Assembly: GCA_045541455.1 (NCBI GenBank)
Contig: JAZQJA010000016.1
Coordinates: forward strand, 1 to 13,700
Length of the DNA stretch: 13,700 nt
From: RGIG9041 sp045541455
GTDB lineage: Bacteria; Bacillota; Clostridia; Oscillospirales; QAKW01
Reading direction: 5' to 3'
The notes beneath the pieces were generated by a model. That model searched no databases and had not been told where the DNA came from. It saw only the letters and a list, made by a program, of their open reading frames with translations. Below, piece by piece: positions 1-7,332 of this stretch (its first letter is position 1; each line of letters opens with the position of its first letter). The position numbers and the translations under genes are program-made.

Positions 1-3000
1 GTTCCGTTAAACATTCCGTATGAGTATGCATAGTCAACAAACTCTTTATACCAGCTGCCTGTCTTTACATCACCAAAGATTGCTGCTGTATCTTTAATTT
101 CTACAGTATTATTAAGTTTTGTGCCTTCTGCTGTAACAGTATTGGGTGTTCCGCAACCGTTATCGCAAAGAGCAGTCTTTGTGCCGTCTTTTTCGGTTGT
201 TGCATCGTTATTGTAAACATAGTTTGTATGTTTATGTGTAAGATCAGTTGCTGCTGCAGCATTGAGCGCATTTGCAGCTTCTGTAACGGCAGCCTTTGTA
301 GCAAAACCTTGCTGTGCAAGTGCTTCGTTAGCTGCAATAACAGCCTGAACTTTTTCTATCTGTTTTACACATTTGCCTGTAGCATCTGCTATTGCAGCTT
401 TTGCAGCGGCAAGAGCTGTGTAGTAATCTGTAAGGTAAACCATACCTGCAACTGCATTGTTAAGTTCACCTATAGCCAAGTCAAGTTCTGTCTTAGTTAC
501 ATCGGGTTTGTTAGCAAGAGCATCAGCAAACTCAATTGCATCAGAAAGTGCTTTAGAACTTTCGTTTGTAGCATCTACTACAGAAGTTGATTTAGCGGTA
601 GCAATTGCAGCTTTAATATCTGTGAGGTAAACAAGTGCTGCAACAGCATCATCAACTGCTTTAACTGCCACGCCAACTTCTTCTGCTGTAATATCTGCTT
701 TAGCTTTTGCTGTGTTAGCAGCTTCAACTGCAGCAGTAAGAGCAGCTTTTGAGTTTGGTGTTACATCAGCGTTAAGCAAATCGTTTGCTGTAACATTTTC
801 CAAAGCTTCTGTAATGGGTGAAAGTGAAACTACAACGCTGCATGCCTCATTTATAGCAACTATTGCATCAATGATTTCTGCTTCTGTTGCTGCTTCGTTA
901 GCTGCAACTAAATTAGCTGCTGCAATAACAGTTTCGAGTGCAGTTTTCGAATTAATTGAAGGCTCATTATTTGTAATAACTGACTGAGCACCGGCAATGC
1001 TCTGAGCAAGAACAGTTTTATCTGCTGTGTCGTAAAGAATTACTGTATAAGTATCTGTTAAAGGAGCCTCTTCTTCTGAAACAGATTCTTTAGCAGAAAG
1101 TGAAAGTGAGAATGTTATCGGATAAGCAGTATCTGTTGTGTAAGATGCTGTTGCCAAAATGTCGTTATAAGCAGGTGAGCAAACAACGATGTCTGTAAGG
1201 TTAACAGTTACAACGCCTGATTCTCCATCTACAACAATTCTCGGGTCTCCTTCTGCTACTTTGTAGTAGATTTTCTTTGCTGTCTTATCTACATTAGTAC
1301 CCTCTGCAAAATCGTAAGCGTAGAGAACAGTAGGAACCTTTGTACGATCTACATCGAGGTAATAGTCTTTAACGTTATTACCTTCAACATAAGAAGAATT
1401 TTCGGGAGCTTCGGTTTTCTTTTCAGCCCTAAAGCCTACAGCATTTTTAAGAGCTGCAACTTTTTCATCATCAAGTTTAGTTTTATCTTCGTCCTGCATT
1501 GTAGGATATACATCAGGTGTTGCAAAGTTGCCATGAAGTTCGATTAAGTCGTTATCGATAGGTTCGTTTGTAATCTTAACTTGATGATATCTAAAGCCTA
1601 TAAGAACATTGTCTACAAGTTTTAAAGTAGTAACATTGTCTTTAGAACTTGCAGCACTTGTGCCGTAAACCAATTCGGTTTCAGCGTTAGGGAATGAAAT
1701 ATAGTTGTTTGTAACAGTAATCTTGTTTGCTTTACCTGCATGAACTCTTATAAAGCGGTTGCCGTTTGTTACGTAATTATAGAAAACGTTGTTATCAAAT
1801 GTAAACTCGCCCTGTGCGTTGAAGTACATATTGTTTGCACCTGCAACACCTCTGAGGTTTGAATTGCGGTAGATAACATTAACACCAACACCTGTTGTGA
1901 TAGCTTCGTTTGTTGTGCATGCAGCACCAACAGCTTCGGGAATCCAGAATGTATCAACTACAGTATTCTTTGAAACTGTACCTGAAATAGGAGCCACGAA
2001 TGTTGAACCGGATTTAGCGTAAACATTATTAAGGTATACTGAATTTGTATCGATATCGCCACCGGCATAAACACCGCCAGCAACAGATCTGTCATTTACA
2101 CAGATGTTAACAAGTTCGATATTTACATTTTCGCCTGCTGTTGACTCTCTGTTTGAATCGGTTACTTTACCGGTAAGTGTAATACCGTAAAGTGATACGT
2201 TACCTGCAACGCCTGCACCGATAGCAACTGTGCCCATCTTTGCAAGGTCTGCTTTAGAAACGTCTTGGTCTGCAGTGTTTTTAACTGTAGCAAAGTAGTC
2301 AGCATTTTCTGTCCAGTCTGCACCGTATGAGGTGAGAGCTTTCCAGTTTTCAGGGACTACCAAAGGAGATGTGTTCCAGTTAGGACCGTAGAATTTTGCG
2401 CTACGTGAAATTGTAACCGAACCAACCTCATAATCTGTTACGATTACGTCGGGTGTTGCAACATTGTTTTCTGCTGCCCAGCTTTCGAGGTCTGCAACAG
2501 TTGCAAAAGCATTTGTACCAACTATGAATGAATAGAGCTGGCCGTCCCAACGAGCGATAACAGACTCGCCTTTGCTAGCGCCTTTTGCAAGGTCTGTAAG
2601 TAATACTGCTGTATCAGGAATTGATATTGTAGCATCATTACCATTTATATCTTTATATGTATAAGGTGTGCTTGTGTAGTTGCCTTTGAAAGCAGTAGCA
2701 CCTACAACATAAGTGATTGTAACAGTCCATGTATCATTAACTGTATTTTCTGCATCTGTTACAGTAAATGTAAAGGTTGTGCCTTCGTTTGATTTAGCAA
2801 CATTTATGGTTTCACCGTGTGCAGTTTCACCAAACTTTAATGTGTAGCCTGCTGTTACAGTAATAAAGTCAGTATCGATTGTAAAGGTGTCACCTGAAAG
2901 TGTTGTGTAATCGTTTGTTTTTGCTGTATACTCAATTGTCTTGCGAGTGTTATTAACTTCAACAGTGTCTTCTGTACCTGTTGCAGCTGCAAGTGTATAT

Positions 3001-4457
3001 GCAAGAACGTCACTGCGTTTTGTCATAGCAGCATCAAGCCAGTACCAATCTTCGCCTACAATACCGTCAGCTGCTTCAAGACTTTGACCAGTTGGATCTG
3101 TAGCACTTGTGGGAAGATAGTTACCGTAAATAGTTAATTTATCGGTACAGTTAAGTTCATCACTGTATTTAATATCAACTGTTGGGTTGACACCGCTTAA
3201 ATAGTTACCTGCGATAACAACAGAACCGTCGGTACGAGCTGTAGTAGCTGCCCTGTAGTTATACAAAAGTTTTGTATTTGCATAGCTTTCTGAATATGCG
3301 ATGTAGTTGTCAATAAGGTTAACATGTGAATAAGATTTGGAGTCAAATCTTATCATATAATTTTCTTCAGCTGTTACAGTGTTAACAAAATCGTGGAGAT
3401 AGTTGTTTTTATAATTAAGTTTAACTATATTAGTGCCAAAAGCCACATTGTCTGCACCCTGATACTGAATTGCAAAGCCATTTGAAGCAGTTGCAACCAT
3501 ACCACCTAAGTAAGAGTTACAAACTGTATAAACAGAATTTGCAACATTTGCAGACTTTTTAACATAAGACTTGCCAGCTGTAAAGCATGAACCAAGTGAA
3601 TCAGGAATATACAAACTGTCTAATGTTGTATGTGCAGCATAAAACTGGTTTGTAAGACGGCAAGCGCCTGATGCTGACTCAACATAAATATTCTTTGCAT
3701 AGAAAGAATGTTCTTTTGAACTTTGATACCAAGGTTGTTTTTTGTTACCAAATGAGAAAAGTACACTACCGGCAGGTTTTGCACAAATATTTACAAGTTT
3801 AATGTCAAGTATTTCGTCGGTAGTTTCATTAAGTGTGCCGGGGCCGTAACCGAAATCAGAATATTTCATTGTAAAGCCGTAAAGACCGTATTTACCGTAA
3901 GTTAAGCCGGCTTGAAGTATTCTGAACTCAAGAATTTCGACACTTGTGTCAAAATCAGGGTTTTTGGTCCACTCTGTAGAATTGCTATCAATAGCGTCCC
4001 AATTTTCGCCGTTAGGTCTTACAAACGGAACGGTATTCCATTCGGGTGCAAAGTACTCAATTGCTTTTGAAACATGCATATTTTGTGCTGCACCTTCACC
4101 GTCTGTAAAGCGTGTAACAATAGCTTGAGTTGCGCCTGATGCTTCAACATCTGCGATTGAGTTGAAAGCATTAACGCCTGCGGTAAACTGATATTCAGCA
4201 CCGTCCCAAGTTCTTGTAACAACGGTATTGGCTAACTCTTCGTCATCTGTAATACTGGTATCTAACAGTACTGCAGATTTGCCAATTGAAAGTGTTACTG
4301 TTTTGCCATTAGCGTCTATAAAAGAATACGGAACACATTCGTAATCAGTTGCAAAAACAACCGGGTCTGCTGATGCAGTGAATGTGAACACTGACGCCAT
4401 TGACATAACCATGAGGATGGCAAGAACCATCGATAAAACGCGATTTGTTTTACTCAT
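1..4457 (-). CDS. Giant secreted SLH-anchored surface protein with duplicated beta-helix-like module (3' end outside window)
   Basis: Seen: an uninterrupted minus-strand frame of 1485 codons from ATG at 4457 to the left edge. It opens with a Sec signal peptide (MSKTNR, hydrophobic core, cleavage probably after TASA, near residue 30). Two related modules follow. Matching landmarks are WDG at residues 84 and 637 (then GVNAFNSIADVE and GTNAFATVADLE) and a WNT block at 140 and 694, an offset of about 554. Each module holds Asn-rich rungs such as NNYLHDF, NNYISF and DNVLIG, as in right-handed parallel beta-helices. Beta-sandwich-like segments lie near 500-590 and 1060-1140. From about 1147 to 1405 come four Ala-rich helical repeats resembling FIVAR domains, then an HKHT/CDNGCG Cys segment near 1407-1440. 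The last residues (DVKTGSWYKEFVDYAYSYG) begin an SLH domain, which binds secondary cell-wall polymer. Inference: an extracellular adhesin or glycan-binding/lyase-like protein. No catalytic residue could be assigned. Confidence 0.9.
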   Translation of the reverse strand, partial: MSKTNRVLSMVLAILMVMSMASVFTFTASADPVVFATDYECVPYSFIDANGKTVTLSIGKSAVLLDTSITDDEELANTVVTRTWDGAEYQFTAGVNAFNSIADVEASGATQAIVTRFTDGEGAAQNMHVSKAIEYFAPEWNTVPFVRPNGENWDAIDSNSTEWTKNPDFDTSVEILEFRILQAGLTYGKYGLYGFTMKYSDFGYGPGTLNETTDEILDIKLVNICAKPAGSVLFSFGNKKQPWYQSSKEHSFYAKNIYVESASGACRLTNQFYAAHTTLDSLYIPDSLGSCFTAGKSYVKKSANVANSVYTVCNSYLGGMVATASNGFAIQYQGADNVAFGTNIVKLNYKNNYLHDFVNTVTAEENYMIRFDSKSYSHVNLIDNYIAYSESYANTKLLYNYRAATTARTDGSVVIAGNYLSGVNPTVDIKYSDELNCTDKLTIYGNYLPTSATDPTGQSLEAADGIVGEDWYWLDAAMTKRSDVLAYTLAAATGTEDTVEVNNTRKTIEYTAKTNDYTTLSGDTFTIDTDFITVTAGYTLKFGETAHGETINVAKSNEGTTFTFTVTDAENTVNDTWTVTITYVVGATAFKGNYTSTPYTYKDINGNDATISIPDTAVLLTDLAKGASKGESVIARWDGQLYSFIVGTNAFATVADLESWAAENNVATPDVIVTDYEVGSVTISRSAKFYGPNWNTSPLVVPENWKALTSYGADWTENADYFATVKNTADQDVSKADLAKMGTVAIGAGVAGNVSLYGITLTGKVTDSNRESTAGENVNIELVNICVNDRSVAGGVYAGGDIDTNSVYLNNVYAKSGSTFVAPISGTVSKNTVVDTFWIPEAVGAACTTNEAITTGVGVNVIYRNSNLRGVAGANNMYFNAQGEFTFDNNVFYNYVTNGNRFIRVHAGKANKITVTNNYISFPNAETELVYGTSAASSKDNVTTLKLVDNVLIGFRYHQVKITNEPIDNDLIELHGNFATPDVYPTMQDEDKTKLDDEKVAALKNAVGFRAEKKTEAPENSSYVEGNNVKDYYLDVDRTKVPTVLYAYDFAEGTNVDKTAKKIYYKVAEGDPRIVVDGESGVVTVNLTDIVVCSPAYNDILATASYTTDTAYPITFSLSLSAKESVSEEEAPLTDTYTVILYDTADKTVLAQSIAGAQSVITNNEPSINSKTALETVIAAANLVAANEAATEAEIIDAIVAINEACSVVVSLSPITEALENVTANDLLNADVTPNSKAALTAAVEAANTAKAKADITAEEVGVAVKAVDDAVAALVYLTDIKAAIATAKSTSVVDATNESSKALSDAIEFADALANKPDVTKTELDLAIGELNNAVAGMVYLTDYYTALAAAKAAIADATGKCVKQIEKVQAVIAANEALAQQGFATKAAVTEAANALNAAAATDLTHKHTNYVYNNDATTEKDGTKTALCDNGCGTPNTVTAEGTKLNNTVEIKDTAAIFGDVKTGSWYKEFVDYAYSYGMFNG

Positions 4458-4465
4458 TTTGTTTT

Positions 4466-4471
4466 CTCCTT
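4466..4471 (-). promoter_or_regulatory. Ribosome binding site of the giant SLH gene
   Basis: Minus-strand AAGGAG lies 8 bases before the ATG at 4457. It supports this start, which is also the one giving a proper signal peptide. Confidence 0.75.
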
Positions 4472-4502
4472 TATAAATTGTTAGAGTTTTACTCTTAAAA
4501 AT

Positions 4503-4531
4503 AATATACTATATAAATTGTTTAAAATCAA
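4503..4531 (-). promoter_or_regulatory. Probable sigma-A promoter of the giant SLH gene
   Basis: On the minus strand a -35 box TTGATT (4531-4526), a 17-base spacer and a -10 box TATATT (4508-4503) are seen. The predicted 5' leader is about 40 bases and contains a small 5-bp hairpin (AGAGT/ACTCT, 4483-4495). The surrounding DNA is very AT-rich, so chance matches are possible, but the spacing is ideal. Confidence 0.5.
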
Positions 4532-4647
4532 GGTATATTTTCTTAAAAATTATATCTACATTATATAAAATTTGACATTAAATTTTAGTATACCAACACT
4601 TTATACAAAAATGTTAATTGAGTTATGTATACTTGTTACAAATGGCA

Positions 4648-4676
4648 TTTACTTTTTGGGATATATGTGTTATAAT
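4648..4676 (+). promoter_or_regulatory. Probable sigma-A promoter of the ECF S component-coaX operon
   Basis: TTTACT (4648-4653), a 17-base spacer and a perfect TATAAT (4671-4676) preceded by TGT, which makes an extended -10. Downstream the leader holds a perfect 5-bp hairpin (TCCGA 4696-4700, loop GTAAG, TCGGA 4706-4710). No known riboswitch architecture was recognised in the roughly 50-base leader. The rest of the 4458-4735 gap holds only AT-rich sequence with two GTATAC palindromes. Confidence 0.6.
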
Positions 4677-4735
4677 AAAAAAGATTTGTACTGTATCCGA
4701 GTAAGTCGGAACAATAACAAGGAGGAAAATTTAAT

Positions 4736-5323
4736 ATGAAAAATGCTAGAATCAAGAAAATGACAACAATTGCCATTTTAATGGCGCTTGTTGTTGTGAT
4801 GCAGTTTATAAGCGGGATTATACCACCTATCGGCGGATTTTCTTTATCGCTTGTTCTTATCCCTATAGTTTTAGGGGCTGCAATGTTTGGACCGTTTACG
4901 GGTGCGTTACTTGGCGGTGTGTTTGGTGCGGTTGTATTTATAAACTGCATTACCGGTGCTGACGTTGGCGGTGCAATGGTGTTTCAAGCAAGCCCGATAC
5001 TTTGCTTTTTAGTGGTAATGGGCAAAGGAATACTTGCAGGTTTTGCATCGGGTTGTGTTTACAAATTGTTTAAAAGCAAAAATAAAAACACATATACAGC
5101 CATGTTACTTGCAGCAATAGTTTGCCCTATTGTAAATACCGGTGTATTTATTACCTGTATGCTTTCATTATTTATTGATGTATTAAATGCATGGGCAAAT
5201 GGTGCCGGAATTGTCGGGTATATTTTAACAGGGCTTGTACTTGCAAACTTTGTGCCCGAACTTATTATAAACATTTTGTTTAGTCCTGCAAGCGCACGCA
5301 TTGTAAATATTAAGGAGAGATAA
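4736..5323 (+). CDS. ECF transporter S component, probable pantothenate specificity (PanT-like)
   Basis: Membrane substrate-binding (S) subunit of an energy-coupling factor vitamin transporter, which works with shared EcfA/A'/T subunits encoded elsewhere. Seen: 195 residues, the usual S-component size, with about six hydrophobic segments. The first helix has the basic N-terminus and small-residue pattern (KKMTTIAILMAL) typical of the EcfT contact helix. Gly-rich turns follow (GGFSLSLVLIP, GPFTGALLGGVFGAV). AAGGAGG at 4719-4725 sits 10 bases before the ATG. The stop is 2 bases before the coaX start, and the coaX ribosome site lies inside this gene's end. The pantothenate assignment is inferred from this coupling to coaX; the substrate is not proven by residues. 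It could otherwise be a related vitamin S component. Confidence 0.85.
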   Translation: MKNARIKKMTTIAILMALVVVMQFISGIIPPIGGFSLSLVLIPIVLGAAMFGPFTGALLGGVFGAVVFINCITGADVGGAMVFQASPILCFLVVMGKGILAGFASGCVYKLFKSKNKNTYTAMLLAAIVCPIVNTGVFITCMLSLFIDVLNAWANGAGIVGYILTGLVLANFVPELIINILFSPASARIVNIKER

Positions 5324-5325
5324 AT

Positions 5326-6090
5326 ATGGTTCTTGCCATTGACATAGGAAATACCAACATTGTAATAGGCGGTTTTGAAAGCGGCAAAGTGTTATTTACA
5401 GAAAGACTGTCAACAAACAAAAACTGTACCGTTATGGAGTACACCGTTCTAATTAAATCTGTGCTTGAACTTTGTAATATAGAAATTGCAAGGCTTGACG
5501 GCGGTATTATTTCATCGGTTGTACCGTCAGTTACAAGCAGGGTGAAAGAAGCAATAGAAAAAATAACCGGTGCCAAAGTGTTTGTGCTGGGTCCGGGGCT
5601 TAAAACCGGTGTTAAAATTGCAATTGACAATCCTGCACAAGCGGGTGCAGACCTTGTTGCAGGTGCGGCTGCAGCCGTGGCAGAATATCCTTGCCCTATA
5701 ATTGTAATTGATATGGGCACTGCAACAACTATTACGGTAATTGATAAAAGCGAGAGGTTTATCGGTGGTATGATTATGCCCGGGCTTCGCATTTCGCTTG
5801 AATCGCTCACAAGTAGTACTTCCCAACTTCCAAACATCAGCCTTGACCCGCCAAAACGTGTTATCGGTTCTAACACTGTTGATTGTATGAAAAGCGGTTT
5901 GATTTACGGTAACGCGGCAGCAATTGACGGCACAATTGAACGCATTGAAGCAGAACTTGGTGAAAGTTGCACAGTTGTTGCAACCGGCGGTCTTGCAGGC
6001 GTTATCACCCCGCTTTGCAAACGCGATATCATTGTAGACGACAAACTGCTTTTAAAAGGGCTTATGGAAATTTACAATAAAAACAAATAG
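5326..6090 (+). CDS. coaX: Type III pantothenate kinase
   Basis: Cytosolic enzyme that phosphorylates pantothenate with ATP, the first committed step of coenzyme A synthesis. Seen: 254 residues, normal for the family. It has the ASKHA-fold phosphate-1 loop DIGNTN at residues 5-10, the pantothenate-site stretch AGAD with the expected catalytic Asp109, the second nucleotide motif DMGTATT at 129-135, GGMIMPG at 147-153, and the C-terminal ATGGLAG (219-225) adenosine-side motif. After Asp109 this protein has Leu where many family members have Arg (GADR); this looks like lineage variation because all other motifs are intact. Ribosome site AAGGAGA at 5312-5318 is within the upstream transporter gene, giving translational coupling. 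The transcript ends at a strong hairpin just downstream. Confidence 0.96.
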   Translation: MVLAIDIGNTNIVIGGFESGKVLFTERLSTNKNCTVMEYTVLIKSVLELCNIEIARLDGGIISSVVPSVTSRVKEAIEKITGAKVFVLGPGLKTGVKIAIDNPAQAGADLVAGAAAAVAEYPCPIIVIDMGTATTITVIDKSERFIGGMIMPGLRISLESLTSSTSQLPNISLDPPKRVIGSNTVDCMKSGLIYGNAAAIDGTIERIEAELGESCTVVATGGLAGVITPLCKRDIIVDDKLLLKGLMEIYNKNK

Positions 6091-6092
6091 AG

Positions 6093-6130
6093 AAAGGGCT
6101 GTAAAAAACTATCGTTTTTTACAGCCCTTT
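6093..6130. terminator. Bidirectional intrinsic terminator between coaX and the S24/S26 peptidase gene
   Basis: A perfect 17-bp inverted repeat: left arm 6093-6109 (AAAGGGCTGTAAAAAAC), loop TATC, right arm 6114-6130. A-tract and T-tract flanks let it act for both convergent units. The minus-strand peptidase gene ends inside it: its stop at 6119-6121 and the codons for the last Lys-Gly-Leu are part of the right arm. Confidence 0.9.
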
Positions 6131-6589
6131 TAAAAATTTAGATTTTCTTTTAAAAAGCATAATAACCATTCGCATTTTATACCAAAGTATCGAATAGATA
6201 CGGTATATCAAATTACTTGTTTTTATGCGTGTGTTTTTTCTATACACCGCCGTGACAAGTGCCACTGCATTTTCACGGGTAATCCCCCGCTCGATAACAA
6301 ATTGGTTATCACCCATCATAAGCAGTTGGTCACCCTCTATTCTCACCACACGGTGTAAAACGTATTTACCGTTTCTTCGCTGATAAAGTATTATATCATA
6401 CCTATTTATTATTTTAGGCAACGGAGAAAGCTCAACATTGTCCTTTCCTTGACGGATAAGAGGCAGCATACTTACACCATGCGGTGAAAATATAACCGAT
6501 GCACCGGTTTCAAGCCGTTCTTTAATTATAGGTATAAAAGATTCAAGTTTAGGGCAGTCAACCTGCCGTTTTTTTATATTATTTCGCAT
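6119..6589 (-). CDS. S24/S26-family peptidase (signal-peptidase-like), last gene of the four-gene cassette
   Basis: Putative serine protease with a signal peptidase I/LexA-type fold. Seen: 156 residues, with box B-like GVSMLPLI where Ser40 is the presumed nucleophile followed by Met-x-Pro. Then come RYDIILYQ, the box D-like YVLHRVVRI with His79-Arg80, and box E GDN (93-95). The general-base position holds His rather than Lys, as in SipW/Sec11-type (ER-type) signal peptidases. No N-terminal transmembrane anchor is visible. A hydrophobic and basic C-terminal stretch (about 125-150) could associate with the membrane. The ATG overlaps the stop of the lipoprotein gene by one base (TAATG), so the two are translationally coupled. 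Inference: it may mature a peptide or protein made or modified by this cassette, possibly the adjacent lipoprotein. It could instead be a non-proteolytic relative. Confidence 0.85.
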   Translation of the reverse strand: MRNNIKKRQVDCPKLESFIPIIKERLETGASVIFSPHGVSMLPLIRQGKDNVELSPLPKIINRYDIILYQRRNGKYVLHRVVRIEGDQLLMMGDNQFVIERGITRENAVALVTAVYRKNTRIKTSNLIYRIYSILWYKMRMVIMLFKRKSKFLKGL

Positions 6590-7317
6590 TAATTTCCGCC
6601 TGCGATTTCGCCCAGGTCAATAGTACCGTTGCCTATATCTATAGTTTCCCTGTTCTCTTCATATTCTTTTTTTGCCTTGTTATACCATGCAAAAAAATCA
6701 TTTATTGAATCAAACGATTCAAGATGAGCCTGTTGCTGTTTGCCGGTCATCGCGTTATATTCTTCATACGTTACTGCGGTGTTTGGCTTTGGCTGTGAGG
6801 GAGTTGAGTCTGTATTACTATCATCAGAGGGAGTATCTGTCGGGCTGTTATCAGGAGTAGATGTCGACGGATTATCGGTAACCGGTGGTGACGGCGGTGT
6901 TGTATTACCATCTGTTGATGAATTGTCCGAAGACGAGGTATTGTCCGAAGACGAGGTGTTACCCGAAGACGAGGTGTTACCCGAAGATGAGGTGTTACCC
7001 GAAGACGAGGTATTGCCCGAAGACGAGGTGTTACCTGAAGACGAGGTGTTACCTGAAGATGAGGTGTTACCCGAAGACGAGGGTTTACTTGAAGACGACG
7101 GTTTATTCTGCGAATTTTCAGACGTATTAGGGCTGACTACAACTGTATCGTCAAATTCGGGCACTGTTGTTATGGCGCCCGATTCATTTTGCTGTTCTGA
7201 ATTTATTTCCGGAGATTCTTCATTACCCTCAGGCGAATCTTTTTTAGCAGCGCACGCTGTGAGAGTTAAAACAAGTGTCAATGAAATTAAAATGGAAATT
7301 AATTTTGTTTTAAACAT
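6589..7317 (-). CDS. Ser/Asn/Thr-rich repeat lipoprotein of the HPr-kinase-like/PqqD cassette
   Basis: No named function recognised. Seen: 242 residues with a lipoprotein signal peptide and lipobox LTAC, so Cys22 would be lipidated and the protein membrane-anchored outside the cell. A low-complexity spacer spans about 25-180: acidic at first, then nine hexapeptide units (seven SSSGNT, one SSSDNT, one SSSDNS), then a Pro/Thr/Asp-rich stretch. A compact C-terminal domain follows (about 181-242) with YEEYNAMTGKQQQ, FFAWYNKAKKEYEENR and a doubled motif IDIGNG/IDLGEI. The repeat stalk looks like a wall-spanning linker presenting this domain. Ribosome site AAAAGGGG (7334-7327) overlaps the PqqD-like gene's stop. 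The stop overlaps the peptidase start by one base. Given its neighbours, it may be the substrate of the kinase or protease; this is inference only. Confidence 0.85.
   Translation of the reverse strand: MFKTKLISILISLTLVLTLTACAAKKDSPEGNEESPEINSEQQNESGAITTVPEFDDTVVVSPNTSENSQNKPSSSSKPSSSGNTSSSGNTSSSGNTSSSGNTSSSGNTSSSGNTSSSGNTSSSDNTSSSDNSSTDGNTTPPSPPVTDNPSTSTPDNSPTDTPSDDSNTDSTPSQPKPNTAVTYEEYNAMTGKQQQAHLESFDSINDFFAWYNKAKKEYEENRETIDIGNGTIDLGEIAGGN
6921..7110. repeat. 18-bp in-frame tandem repeat array (SSSGNT units)
   Basis: Plus-strand consensus agacgaggtgttacccga is repeated in register. Nine good copies run from 6931 to 7092, with degenerate flanking copies on both sides. Copies differ at a few synonymous or D/G positions (gtatt/gtgtt, cccga/cctga, gacgag/gatgag). 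The unit length is a multiple of three and lacks stop codons, so copy-number change would lengthen or shorten the lipoprotein stalk without breaking the gene. It also creates long spurious open frames on the plus strand. Confidence 0.95.
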
Positions 7318-7332
7318 AACGGTTATCCCCTT

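Noticed and set aside
228..987. Plus-strand open frames of about 90-120 codons within the left-edge region
   Set aside because: They are antisense to the Ala-rich helical repeats of the giant SLH protein, and their Cys/Ser-rich translations are typical of shadow frames.
4584..4632. Two GTATAC palindromes and an imperfect TTTTAGTATA/TATACAAAA inverted repeat as operators
   Set aside because: The region is extremely AT-rich and such short repeats are expected by chance; neither overlaps the predicted promoters closely.
4685..4715. Possible riboswitch or attenuator in front of the ECF/coaX operon
   Set aside because: Only a 5-bp hairpin and about 50 bases of leader are present. No aptamer-like conserved core or terminator was recognised.
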